A stretch of DNA of 64,000 nt from Acidobacteriota bacterium (GTDB taxonomy: Bacteria > Acidobacteriota > UBA6911 > RPQK01 > JAJDTT01). Position 1 is the stretch's first letter. The number at the start of each line of letters is the position of its first letter. Below, piece after piece: positions 49,933 to 58,639 of this stretch. The DNA lies in assembly GCA_022827025.1 (NCBI GenBank), contig JAJDTT010000172.1:1-64000 (forward strand). Reading direction: 5' to 3'. The translations under genes were made by a program, and so were the position numbers. Under the pieces are notes generated by a model, which saw nothing but the letters and a program-made list of their open reading frames with translations, ran no database searches and was not told the DNA's origin.

Positions 49933-50862
49933 TCAGAGGTCCGGAGAATCCGGCTTGGAACCCCACCGGGACAGGAGGCCGTCATAACTCTCGATCCGGC
50001 GATCTCTGAGAAAGGGCCAGATTCTCCGCGTGGCCTCCACCTCCGGCAACCGGCATTCCACGACCAGGACCTGGTCCCGGTCATCCGATGCCCGGGCCAG
50101 GACCCTTCCCCAGGGGTCGCAGACGAAAGAGCGGCCCCAGAACCCGATGGCGCCCTCCTCGCCCACCCGGTTGACCGCCGCCACGAAGACCCCGTTGGCG
50201 ATGGCGTGCGAGCGTTGGACGGTCTCCCAGGCGTCCAGTTGCTCCCGCCGCTCCCGGGGCGAGTCGTCCCAGAACCAGCCGATGGCGCTGGGGTAGAGAA
50301 GGATCTGAGCGCCTCCCAACGCCGTGGCTCGTGCGGCTTCGGGAAACCACTGATCCCAGCAGATGAGCACTCCGATGGACCCTTGCCGGGTGGCGTGAGC
50401 CTGGAAGCCCAGGTCCCCCGGCGTGAAATAGAACTTCTCGTAGTAGCCGGGGTCGTCCGGGATGTGCATCTTGCGATACAGCCCCGAGGATCGGCCGCCG
50501 GCGTCCAGGATCAGGGCCGAGTTGTGGTAGAGGCCGGGAGCGCGCCGCTCGAAGAGGGGAGCGACGAGAACCACGCCGAGGTCCCGCGCCAGTCCCGACA
50601 GCCGCCGGGAAGCCGGTCCCGGGATCGGCTCCGCCCAATCGAAGAACGCCGGGTCCTCCCGCTGGCAGAAGTACGGGTACTGGAAGAGTTCCTGAAGGCA
50701 GACGACATGGGCACCTCCGGCGGCCGCTTCCCGCACCCCTTCCAGCGCCCGTTGCAGGTTCTCCTCCGGATCGGGAGTGCAGCGGCTCTGCACCAGGCCC
50801 AGGCGGAGGCCACTCGATGCGGAAGGCTCGGTGGTGTCTTGGCCGGGTTCGGATCCGGTCAT
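49933..50862 (-). CDS. aguB: N-carbamoylputrescine amidase
   Basis: 309 residues of the nitrilase superfamily. The Glu-Lys-Cys triad is in QELFQYPYFC, RKMHIPDDPGYYEKFYFTPGD and LICWDQWFPEAA, and the order and the PDDPGYYEKFYF motif are typical of AguB. It releases putrescine, CO2 and ammonia from N-carbamoylputrescine. The first about 18 residues (GSEPGQDTTEPSASSG) are extra. GAGGAC upstream supports the ATG at 50862. Confidence 0.93.
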   Translation of the reverse strand: MTGSEPGQDTTEPSASSGLRLGLVQSRCTPDPEENLQRALEGVREAAAGGAHVVCLQELFQYPYFCQREDPAFFDWAEPIPGPASRRLSGLARDLGVVLVAPLFERRAPGLYHNSALILDAGGRSSGLYRKMHIPDDPGYYEKFYFTPGDLGFQAHATRQGSIGVLICWDQWFPEAARATALGGAQILLYPSAIGWFWDDSPRERREQLDAWETVQRSHAIANGVFVAAVNRVGEEGAIGFWGRSFVCDPWGRVLARASDDRDQVLVVECRLPEVEATRRIWPFLRDRRIESYDGLLSRWGSKPDSPDL

Positions 50863-51046
50863 TCGAAGGTCCTCTTGGTCCGTCCGGCGCGGCGTGACCG
50901 CGGGTCCGCCGCGTCGCGGGACCTGAAATGTCGCAGTTCAGGTCGGGCGTGCACATGATACAGGGGGAGGGGAGAGAGAAAATAAGGAAAGAGGAATCCT
51001 TGCCGCCGGGTGGATGTCCCGACGGCTATGACCTCGGACTGATAGG

Positions 51047-51098
51047 CTAGGAGTCTGCGCTTTCGCAGCAGGTTGATTTCTGCCGCGCAGGCTCCTGG
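51047..51098. mobile_element. Short palindromic MITE-like copy
   Basis: 52 bases beginning CTAGGAGTCTGCGC and ending GCGCAGGCTCCTGG, with inverted termini. Read on the minus strand it matches the first 45 bases of the element at 18191, so it is a related element with the middle missing. It sits between the amidase and NfeD genes. Confidence 0.75.
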
Positions 51099-51131
51099 TA
51101 GAACCGGCTGGGACGGAACGGAGGCGGATAG

Positions 51132-51584
51132 ATGGATTCTCTTCAGGAATGGCTCACACCCCAACTCGTCTGGTTCGCGCTGGGGGTCGTCCTGCTGCTC
51201 ATGGAGTTCGCCAATCCCGGAGTGGTCCTCATCTTCTTCGCGCTGGGGGCCTGGCTGGTGGCCCTCCTCTGCCTGATGGTGGAGGTCTCCCTGAACCTGC
51301 AGTTGGGGGTGTTCGTCGTCACGTCCGTGGTCCTGCTGCTGGTCTTCCGGAGCAGGATCAAGGGGCGGATCGACCGGCGCCAGGGGACGCCCGAAGAGGG
51401 CGAGTCCGACGAGTTCGTGGGCCGGCGCGCGTTGGTGACCCGTGAGATCGGGTCCGACCGGGCCGGCCGCGTCGATTGCCGGGGCACCACCTGGGCGGCC
51501 GAGGCCGGGGAGACGATTCCCGAGGGCGCGGCAGTCGAAATTGTAGAAAAAGAGAACCTGACGTTGGTCGTCAAGAGGATTTGA
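51132..51584 (+). CDS. NfeD family membrane protein
   Basis: 150 residues: three or so membrane helices (LVWFALGVVLLLMEFANPGVVLIFFALGAW at the start), then a soluble OB-fold NfeD domain (FVGRRALVTREIGSDRAGRVDCRGTTWAAEA). NfeD proteins work with stomatin/SPFH proteins in membrane microdomains; such a gene follows 33 bases later. Confidence 0.9.
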   Translation: MDSLQEWLTPQLVWFALGVVLLLMEFANPGVVLIFFALGAWLVALLCLMVEVSLNLQLGVFVVTSVVLLLVFRSRIKGRIDRRQGTPEEGESDEFVGRRALVTREIGSDRAGRVDCRGTTWAAEAGETIPEGAAVEIVEKENLTLVVKRI

Positions 51585-51617
51585 CTTCGCAGGCATCGGG
51601 CCTGCCGGGAGGTGACC

Positions 51618-52568
51618 ATGGTGGACTTCAGCACGGTTGTTCTGATCGGCCTGATCTTGTTGGCGCTGATCGCGTTCTTCAAGACCATCCGGATCGTTCC
51701 CCAGCGGTCCGCCTTCATCGTGGAGCGCCTGGGCAAGTACCGGGCCACGCTGGAGGCCGGATTCCATGTCCTGACGCCCTTTGTGGACAAGGTCGCGTAC
51801 CGGCATACTCTCAAGGAGCAGGCGGTGGACGTTCCGCCTCAGACCTGCATCACGCAGGACAACATCTCGGTGGAGGTGGACGGCATTCTCTATCTTCAGG
51901 TGATCGACCCCGGGAAGGCCTCCTACGGGATCAACAACTACCAGTTCGCGTCCACGCAGTTGGCCCAGACCACCATGAGGAGCGTCATCGGCCGGCTGGA
52001 GCTGGACCGCACCTTCGAGGAACGGGAAGCCATCAACTCGGAGATCGTCGACGCCGTGGACAAGGCGTCCGATCCCTGGGGCGTGAAGGTGACCCGCTAC
52101 GAGGTCAAGAACATCGTTCCTCCCCAGAGCATCAAGGACGCCATGGAAAAGCAGATGCGGGCCGAGCGGGAGAAGCGGGCCGTCGTGGCGCAGTCGGAAG
52201 GTGAGAAACAGGCGAAGATCAACGTCGCCGAGGGGGACAAGCAGGAGTTGATCAAGCGCTCGGAGGGGGAGAAGCAACGCCGGATCAACGAAGCCATGGG
52301 TCAGGCGGCGGAGATCGAGAAGGTGGCCGAGGCCACGGCCAAGGGGATCCGGGAAATCGCCTCCGCCATCAATGAGAGGAACGGCCAGGATGCCGTCAAC
52401 CTGCGGGTCGCGGAGCAGTACATCAAGGAGTTCGGCAATCTGGCGCGGACCAACAATTCCCTGATCATCCCCTCCAACCTGTCCGACATGGCCGGCATGA
52501 TCGCCTCGGCCATGACGGTGGTTCAGCAGGCTCGCAAGGAGGTCGGGTCCGGGCCGGCCGGCCGTTGA
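51618..52568 (+). CDS. SPFH/Band 7 (stomatin-like) membrane protein
   Basis: 316 residues. One N-terminal membrane helix (VVLIGLILLALIAFF), then the SPFH domain (RIVPQRSAFIVERLGKYRATLEAGFH; VDVPPQTCITQDNISVEVDGILYLQV), and a long coiled coil (MEKQMRAEREKRAVVAQSEGEKQ). It matches the prokaryotic stomatin paralogs in NfeD-stomatin operons. ATG 51618 has GGGAGGTG just upstream; a GTG 6 bases before is possible. Confidence 0.92.
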   Translation: MVDFSTVVLIGLILLALIAFFKTIRIVPQRSAFIVERLGKYRATLEAGFHVLTPFVDKVAYRHTLKEQAVDVPPQTCITQDNISVEVDGILYLQVIDPGKASYGINNYQFASTQLAQTTMRSVIGRLELDRTFEEREAINSEIVDAVDKASDPWGVKVTRYEVKNIVPPQSIKDAMEKQMRAEREKRAVVAQSEGEKQAKINVAEGDKQELIKRSEGEKQRRINEAMGQAAEIEKVAEATAKGIREIASAINERNGQDAVNLRVAEQYIKEFGNLARTNNSLIIPSNLSDMAGMIASAMTVVQQARKEVGSGPAGR

Positions 52569-52627
52569 CGGACCCCGGCCGGACTGCTATGATCCGCACC
52601 CGTTCCAGCGGCGCCCGCCAGAGGTCC

Positions 52628-53608
52628 ATGCGCAGACTCCAAGCCGTCAAGATCCGCGTGCGTGAGTTGAAGATGGTGGGTCGAGCTCTGCTCTCCCAGC
52701 GTCACCCGATTCTGGCCCACATCATTCCCATGCGGCGTTGCAATCTCTCCTGCTCCTACTGCAACGAGTACGACGACTTCTCGCCTCCCATCCCCACCGA
52801 AGTGATGTTGGAGCGGATCGATCACCTGGCCCGGCTGGGGACCTCCATCGTCACCATCAGCGGCGGAGAGCCTTTGATGCATCGGGAATTGGAGTCCGTC
52901 ATCACCCGGATCCGGGACCGGAACATGATCGCCGGTCTCATCACCAACGGGTACCTCCTGGCGCGCAAGAGGATCCGGTCCCTGAATCGCTCCGGGTTGG
53001 AGCATCTGCAGATCAGCATCGACAACGTGAAGCCCGACAGGAACTCCATGAAGAGCCTGAAGGTGCTGGACAAGAAACTGCTCTACCTGTCGGAGCTGGC
53101 CGAGTTCCAGGTCAACATCAATACGGTCCTGGGTTCCGGGGTGAATCATCCCGAAGACGCCCTGATCATCGCCCGGCGAGCCGTGGACCTGGGGTTCACC
53201 TGCACCGTCGGCGTCATCCATGACGGACACGGCGGCCTCAAGCCCCTCAGCCCCGAGGAGGTGCGCATCTTCCACCAGGTCAAGAGCATGGCGAAGAGGG
53301 GCTACTCTCGCCTGAACAAGGGCTTTCAGGAGAATCTGGCGGCCGGCCGGCCCAACGACTGGCGCTGCCGGGCCGGATCCCGCTACCTGTACGTCTGCGA
53401 AGACGGACTCGTTCACTACTGTTCCCAGCAGCGCGGGTACCCGGGGATTCCTCTGGCGGAATACACTCTGGCGGATATCCGGCGGGAGCACCGGACCCCA
53501 AAAAGTTGCGCTCCGTACTGCACCGTTTCGTGTGTCCACCAAGCCTCCCTGGTCGACGAGTGGCGGGCTCCCCAGGGGCTCGAAATCCTCCCGGAATCGG
53601 GGGCGTAA
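52628..53608 (+). CDS. Radical SAM protein of unknown function
   Basis: 326 residues from the ATG at 52628, although the frame is open from a TTG at 52565 and ATG 52589 is possible. The cluster motif is CNLSCSYC (MRRCNLSCSYCNEYDDF), followed by TISGGEPLMHRELES, LITNGYLL and DISIDNV-type segments (here LQISIDNVKPD). A C-terminal SPASM-like cysteine region (CEDGLVHYCSQQRGY; CAPYCTVSCVHQ) suggests extra iron-sulfur clusters. Such proteins modify peptides or small molecules; the substrate is unknown. It follows the stomatin gene closely and precedes ubiX. Confidence 0.85.
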   Translation: MRRLQAVKIRVRELKMVGRALLSQRHPILAHIIPMRRCNLSCSYCNEYDDFSPPIPTEVMLERIDHLARLGTSIVTISGGEPLMHRELESVITRIRDRNMIAGLITNGYLLARKRIRSLNRSGLEHLQISIDNVKPDRNSMKSLKVLDKKLLYLSELAEFQVNINTVLGSGVNHPEDALIIARRAVDLGFTCTVGVIHDGHGGLKPLSPEEVRIFHQVKSMAKRGYSRLNKGFQENLAAGRPNDWRCRAGSRYLYVCEDGLVHYCSQQRGYPGIPLAEYTLADIRREHRTPKSCAPYCTVSCVHQASLVDEWRAPQGLEILPESGA

Positions 53609-53695
53609 CAGGGCAGCGGAAGCGTTCCGGCTGGAACGGCGGAGAGCCGGCGTCAAACGCCTCCCCGTGACTCGCCGCGCCCGAAAGGCGGATGC

Positions 53696-54292
53696 ATGAG
53701 TTCTCGTCCACTGGTCGTCGGGTTGTCGGGCGCGTCGGCGCCCATCTACGGGATCCGGCTGCTGGAACTTCTGCGCGCCGACCCGGAGGTGGAGACTCAC
53801 CTGGTCTATACGCGGACCGTGCCCAGGACCGTCGAGCTGGAGACCAGCTACGGCCTGGACCAGGTGCGGGACCTGGCCGACGTGGTCCATGAACCGGGCG
53901 ACATGGCGGCTGCGATTTCCAGCGGATCCTTCAAGACCCGGGGTATGATCGTCGCTCCCTGCTCGGTCCACACCGCCTCCTGCCTGGCGAATTCCATTAC
54001 CAAGGACCTCTTGACCCGGGCGGCGGACGTGACCCTGAAGGAGAGAAGACCGCTGGTGCTGCTGGTGCGCGAGTCTCCCCTGCACCTGGGCCATCTGCGG
54101 CGGCTGGTGGAAGTGGCGGAGCTGGGAGCGATCGTCGCCCCGCCCATTCCCTCCTTCTACCACCGTCCCGACAGTCTCCAGGATCTGGTGGACCACAGCC
54201 TGGGGCGGGCCCTGGATGTCTTCGATATCTCCGTCCAAGGAATGAAGCGCTGGTCCACGCCGGCGGGTTCAGTCGCTCGCCGCGGAGAGTGA
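53696..54292 (+). CDS. ubiX: UbiX-family flavin prenyltransferase
   Basis: 198 residues. FMN-binding GLSGASAPIYGIRLLELL, the APCSVHTASCLANSITKDLLTRAADVTLKERRPLVLLVRESPLHLGHL block with the conserved Arg-Glu, are those of UbiX, which makes prenylated FMN for UbiD decarboxylases. No ubiD is in the window. The gene follows the radical SAM gene by 87 bases. Confidence 0.9.
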   Translation: MSSRPLVVGLSGASAPIYGIRLLELLRADPEVETHLVYTRTVPRTVELETSYGLDQVRDLADVVHEPGDMAAAISSGSFKTRGMIVAPCSVHTASCLANSITKDLLTRAADVTLKERRPLVLLVRESPLHLGHLRRLVEVAELGAIVAPPIPSFYHRPDSLQDLVDHSLGRALDVFDISVQGMKRWSTPAGSVARRGE

Positions 54293-54304
54293 TACTATCA
54301 GCCC

Positions 54305-54904
54305 ATGACAAAGGTCCTGGAGGGTCTCGAAAGTGTGCCCAATGCGGCGCTGCCGACACGTTTCGGACCGTTCCGGATCTACGGATTCGAGAGCGAAGAG
54401 GACGACGAGCAACTGGTGGCGCTGGTGCGCCGGCCACTGAGTGACCATAGGCCCACCCTGGTTCGGATCCACTCGCAGTGCGTGACCGGCGACATCTTCC
54501 ACTCACTCCGCTGCGATTGCGGGGAACAGTTGGAAAGGGCTCTTCAGATGATCGCCCAGGCCGGCAGCGGCGTCCTGCTATATCAGTTTCAGGAAGGCCG
54601 CGGAATCGGCCTCATCAACAAGCTGCACGCATACCAGTTCCAGGATCAGGGAGCCGACACGGTGGAGGCCAACGCCCGGCTGGGTTTCGAGGCGGACCTG
54701 CGCTGCTATCGTTTCTGCGCGTCGGTGCTTCTCCGGTTGGGGCTTTCCCGGATTCGTCTCATGTCCAACAATCCCGCAAAGATTCGCGGCCTGGAGGCGG
54801 AAGGGCTCCAGGTGGTGGAACGGGTTCCCCTGGTCGTCGAGCCCTCACCGGTATCGCGGGAGTATCTGAAGACCAAGAAGGAAAAGCTGGGGCACCTGTT
54901 GTAG
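54305..54904 (+). CDS. ribA: GTP cyclohydrolase II
   Basis: 199 residues; opens GTP in the first step of riboflavin synthesis. The zinc site appears as HSQCVTGDIFHSLRCDCGEQL and the substrate motif YQFQEGRGIGLINKL; the end has SNNPAKIRGLEAEG. A stand-alone form without the RibB domain. It begins 12 bases after ubiX, consistent with flavin-linked co-expression. Confidence 0.93.
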   Translation: MTKVLEGLESVPNAALPTRFGPFRIYGFESEEDDEQLVALVRRPLSDHRPTLVRIHSQCVTGDIFHSLRCDCGEQLERALQMIAQAGSGVLLYQFQEGRGIGLINKLHAYQFQDQGADTVEANARLGFEADLRCYRFCASVLLRLGLSRIRLMSNNPAKIRGLEAEGLQVVERVPLVVEPSPVSREYLKTKKEKLGHLL

Positions 54905-54978
54905 CGGTCCTCCGGGATGGGGATCCGGTCGAATGTCGTGACGACATTTGCTACGGACTGTCGGGTGGAGACGAAGGA

Positions 54979-54999
54979 GGGCACCCGCAAGGGGCGCCC
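54979..54999. repeat. Dispersed inverted repeat, reverse orientation
   Basis: GGGCACCC-GCAAG-GGGCGCCC: stem of 8 with one G-T-type change, same family as at 9335 and 41291. It lies between ribA and the convergent thioredoxin-TPR gene and may act as a bidirectional terminator. Confidence 0.7.
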
Positions 55000-55860
55000 C
55001 TACGGCCTTTCCGCAAGAATGTCGCGGGCCTTCGATACGTGGATGTGCTCCGGATAATCCTGCACGTAGGCCGCGAGGACCTTCTCGGCTTGATCCCGGT
55101 TCCCTGAGTGGTAGTAGATCTGGCCCCTCAGGAAGGTGCTGTCGGCGATGTAATCGCTCTGCGGGAAGCTGGATTCCATGGAATCGAGTTCCAGAAGCGC
55201 CATCTCCTCGTTCCCCTGGGAGGCCAGGCTCAGGGCCAGGTAGTAGTAGCTCAGGTCGGCCTTCCCCGAACTGTTCTCCGGATCCAATTCGATGACCCGG
55301 CGCAGCCGTTCGATGGCCGCGGAGAAATCCCCGCGCTCGATGTATTTCTCGGCCAGGCGATACTGGACGTCGATGGAATCGGGTTCCCGGCTCGCCGTTC
55401 GCAAGAGGCTGACGAAGGAGCCCGGGCCGCCGGCCGCGGCCGCCACCTGCTCCCGAAACGGTCCCGGGGGGACGAAACCAGAAATCCGTTCCATCTCCTG
55501 TCCCTCGCCGTCGAGCAGCAGCAGGCCCGGATAGCCGGTGATGTTGAATCTCTCCTGGAGTTGCCGGCCCTCCTCGTCCGTTTCGGCGTTGAGCTTGAGC
55601 CAGACGTAGCTGTCGGACATCTCGTCGATCACGGCCTTGTCGGTGAAGGTCTCGGCCTCCATCTTCTTGCAGTATCCGCACCAATCCGTGTAGAGGTACG
55701 CCAGGATGAGCTTTCCTTCCTCCTGCGCCTGCTTCAGGGCCTGTCCATAGCTCTGAATCCAGGGCAGCCGGTCGGGCAGGGACCGGTAGAGGGAGTACCC
55801 CACCAGCAGAATCAGGCAAAGGCCCAGAGTCGCGAGCAGAAGACTGGTGTCTCTTCGCAT
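55000..55860 (-). CDS. Thioredoxin-fold protein with C-terminal TPR repeats
   Basis: 286 residues. A signal anchor (LLLATLGLCLILLVGY), then a thioredoxin domain of the DUF255/Thioredoxin_7 type with the motif DWCGYCKKMEAETF and cis-Pro ITGYPGLLLLD (30-140), and TPR repeats (about 160-286; VQYRLAEKYIERGDFSAAIERLRRVIELDPE). It is probably periplasmic and acts in disulfide exchange within a complex. Shares one base with the upstream gene (start on its stop). Confidence 0.85.
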   Translation of the reverse strand: MRRDTSLLLATLGLCLILLVGYSLYRSLPDRLPWIQSYGQALKQAQEEGKLILAYLYTDWCGYCKKMEAETFTDKAVIDEMSDSYVWLKLNAETDEEGRQLQERFNITGYPGLLLLDGEGQEMERISGFVPPGPFREQVAAAAGGPGSFVSLLRTASREPDSIDVQYRLAEKYIERGDFSAAIERLRRVIELDPENSSGKADLSYYYLALSLASQGNEEMALLELDSMESSFPQSDYIADSTFLRGQIYYHSGNRDQAEKVLAAYVQDYPEHIHVSKARDILAERP

Positions 55861-56429
55861 CAGGGTTGCTCCAACGTCACGTCATCCGAGGTTCGGGCGA
55901 TGCCGTCGGGTCCCGCCGACCGGAGATCGTAGTCCCTGGCCGAAAGGTTCCGGAAAACGTACGGGTTGAACCAGCCATCCAACTCGGTGGTGGGCTGCAT
56001 GTACTCCGGGGCCAGGTGGTCCATCAGCTCGCGGTAGCTCCCGGCCGGCGGCAGTTCCCCGCGATCCGAGCGGTAACGGCTGATGGCGGAGTCGATCAGC
56101 TTCAGGTCGGAGCGCGTCCGCAACGACCTCTCCTCGTCCAGCGCCGCCAGGATGGTCTCCAGCTTCTCCCAGCGCCGGTCGCCCACCCGTATCTCTTCGA
56201 TGACCCACGCCCGGTCTTTTCGAATGAGCTTGACGGCGGTCTTGAGAGTCACCTCGGCGACGGCGTGGTTCCCGGTGCGGCGCACTTTCTCGATCTGGAC
56301 CTGCCCGTCGCCGAGCCGGGCCTGATCCAGGTTGCTCAGGCCGTCCACGATCTGCCTTTCCAGACTCTTGCCGCAAGCCAGGAGAGGCAGGAAGAGCACT
56401 GCCGCGAGTATCCGCTTCACACTATTCAT
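55860..56429 (-). CDS. Lipoprotein with pseudopilin (GspG)-like C-terminal domain
   Basis: 189 residues. A lipoprotein signal (ILAAVLFLPLLACGK) leads to a region with no clear homology (about 20-110), then a short GspG-like segment ELPPAGSYRELMDHL with LDGWFNPYVFR and a final YDLRSAGPDG.ARTSDDV, the calcium-site end of major pseudopilins. It lacks the prepilin N-terminus, so it is not a pilin subunit but has borrowed the C-terminal fold. The gene precedes the thioredoxin-TPR gene in one operon. Confidence 0.75.
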   Translation of the reverse strand: MNSVKRILAAVLFLPLLACGKSLERQIVDGLSNLDQARLGDGQVQIEKVRRTGNHAVAEVTLKTAVKLIRKDRAWVIEEIRVGDRRWEKLETILAALDEERSLRTRSDLKLIDSAISRYRSDRGELPPAGSYRELMDHLAPEYMQPTTELDGWFNPYVFRNLSARDYDLRSAGPDGIARTSDDVTLEQP

Positions 56430-56499
56430 GTTAGCAGCGTGCCGCGACTCTCGCTATGCACACGGCGCCGCTGCCGTACCGGGGTGGTAGATTGCCCGG

Positions 56500-58623
56500 A
56501 TGCCGCTGCGGTTGGAAATGCCGGTGCAGTACGTGAAGGGCGTGGGGCCGGCCCGGGCCGCCATGCTGCAGAAAGCCAAGATCGGCACCGTGGAGGATCT
56601 CCTCAACTACAGGCCGTTCCGCTACGAGGACCGGTCCAGCTTCCGGCTCATGAACCAGCTAAGGGTCGGAGAGGACGCCCTGGTGGAGGGTGAGATCGCC
56701 GTCTGCGGGAACTATTCCACCCCCATGAAGAAGGTCCGGATCTTCGAAATGGTGGTGGAGGACCGGTCGGGAGCGCTTGCGGTCAAGTTCTTCAACCAGC
56801 CCTACCTCCAACACGTCCTCCGGAACGGACAGCGGCTGATTCTCTACGGCCAGGTTCGCCGCGACGACTACACTCAACGCCCGGTGCTCCTGAACCCGGA
56901 ATGGGAGCTCGTGGTCTCCTCGTCGGATGCGGCGATCCATTCCGGACGGATCGTGCCCATCTACCGGCGGGTGGGAAAACTGACCACCCGGTCTCTGCGC
57001 GTCATCGTCCATCGCGCCGTGACCGGGTTGCAGCGGGATATTCACGACCCGATTCCGGACCGGTTGCTGGAGAAGCATGGCCTCCCGGACCGCCGCCGGG
57101 CGTGGCGCGAACTCCATTTCCCCGCCAGGCCGGAGGACCGGAAGCGGGAGGCGTTCCTGGAGGACCTGGAGTCGAGCGCGGCTCCGGCTCAGCGCAGATT
57201 CGTCTTCGAGGAGTTCTTCCTGTTTCACCTGGGTCTCCAGGCGGTGCGGCGGGACCGGGAGTCCCTGCCCAAGACCCGGCGGATCGAGATCAACGATGGG
57301 GTTCGCGAGGTGGTGAAGGGGATCCTCCCCTTCCATCCCACGTCGGCCCAGAAGAGAGTGGTGGGCGAGATCGTCGGCGATCTGCGGAGCGGCAACGTCA
57401 TGAGACGGCTGCTCCATGGGGACGTGGGCTCGGGCAAGACCATCGTCGCCCTCCAGGCCATGGTGGTGGTGCTGGAGAACGGGTTCCAGACCGCTCTCAT
57501 GGCGCCCACGGAGATCCTGGCCGAGCAGCACTTCCAGACTCTTTCGCGCTACCTGCGGGACACCGGTTACAGTCTGGCGCTGCTCACGGGCCGGGTCCGG
57601 GGCAAGCGGCGCCAGGGCATCCTGGAGCGGATCCGTTCGGGCGGCGTCCAACTGGTCATCGGGACACACGCCCTGATCGAGGCCCCAGTCCGGTTTCGGG
57701 ACCTGGGTCTGGCGGTGATCGACGAGCAACACCGTTTCGGAGTCCTGCAAAGGTCCCGGCTCATGGGGAAGGGGGATCAGCCCGACGTGTTGATCATGAC
57801 CGCCACTCCGATTCCCAGAAGCCTGGCCCTGACGGTGTACGGCGACCTGGACCTCTCGGTGCTGGACGAGCTGCCTCCGGGACGGCAGCCGGTCGAGACG
57901 GTCCTCTATTCGGAGCGGGACCGGCACCGGGTCTACGGCCTGCTGCAGCGGGAGCTGGCCCAGGGCCGGCAGGCGTACGTGGTGTACCCGTTGATCGAGG
58001 AATCGGACAAGCTGGAACTGCGCGCCGCCGAGGAGATGACGGGCCAACTCCGGAAAGTGTTCCCCGGCTACAAGCTGGGTCTGATCCACGGCCGTCTCAA
58101 GAGTGAGGAGAAAGATGCGCAGATGCAGGCCCTGCGCGACGGAACGATACAGATCCTGGTGGCGACGACGGTCGTGGAGGTGGGCCTGGACGTTCCCAAC
58201 GCGACGGTCATGGTGGTGGAGCATGCCGACCGTTTCGGCCTCTCTCAACTCCACCAGCTGCGGGGCCGGATCGGACGCGGACGCCACCGGGGGACCTGCG
58301 TCCTCATGACCGGCGAGGCTCCATCCGAGAATGCCTTCCGCCGCTTGGATATCATGTGCCGGACTTCCGACGGCTTCCGCATCGCCGAGGAGGACCTGGA
58401 GATTCGGGGTCCGGGGGAGTTCGTGGGGACCCGGCAGTCGGGGATTCCCCAGTTCCGGTTCGGCAACATCGTCCGGGACCGCCGCGTGCTGGAGTTGGCG
58501 GCCCGGGAGGCCCGGGATCATTTCAGCTTATTGACCGGGGACGCAAAGGGAGCGGGCAAGGACGAATTGGCCCGGTTGGCAGACCAGTGGCGGAGTCGAT
58601 TCGGTCTCTTCGACGTGGGTTGA
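56500..58623 (+). CDS. recG: ATP-dependent DNA helicase RecG
   Basis: 707 residues. Wedge and OB domain at the start (VQYVKGVGPARAAMLQKAKI; about 10-150), DEAD/DEAH helicase with GDVGSGKTIVALQAM near 306 and IDEQHRFGVLQ near 407, then helicase C (HGRLKSEEKDAQM; ATTVVEVGLDVPNA; QLRGRIGRG). It remodels stalled forks. ATG at 56500 is the natural start. Divergent from the lipoprotein gene over 70 bases. Confidence 0.94.
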   Translation: MPLRLEMPVQYVKGVGPARAAMLQKAKIGTVEDLLNYRPFRYEDRSSFRLMNQLRVGEDALVEGEIAVCGNYSTPMKKVRIFEMVVEDRSGALAVKFFNQPYLQHVLRNGQRLILYGQVRRDDYTQRPVLLNPEWELVVSSSDAAIHSGRIVPIYRRVGKLTTRSLRVIVHRAVTGLQRDIHDPIPDRLLEKHGLPDRRRAWRELHFPARPEDRKREAFLEDLESSAAPAQRRFVFEEFFLFHLGLQAVRRDRESLPKTRRIEINDGVREVVKGILPFHPTSAQKRVVGEIVGDLRSGNVMRRLLHGDVGSGKTIVALQAMVVVLENGFQTALMAPTEILAEQHFQTLSRYLRDTGYSLALLTGRVRGKRRQGILERIRSGGVQLVIGTHALIEAPVRFRDLGLAVIDEQHRFGVLQRSRLMGKGDQPDVLIMTATPIPRSLALTVYGDLDLSVLDELPPGRQPVETVLYSERDRHRVYGLLQRELAQGRQAYVVYPLIEESDKLELRAAEEMTGQLRKVFPGYKLGLIHGRLKSEEKDAQMQALRDGTIQILVATTVVEVGLDVPNATVMVVEHADRFGLSQLHQLRGRIGRGRHRGTCVLMTGEAPSENAFRRLDIMCRTSDGFRIAEEDLEIRGPGEFVGTRQSGIPQFRFGNIVRDRRVLELAAREARDHFSLLTGDAKGAGKDELARLADQWRSRFGLFDVG

Positions 58624-58639
58624 TCCCTCGTAAACGGAC

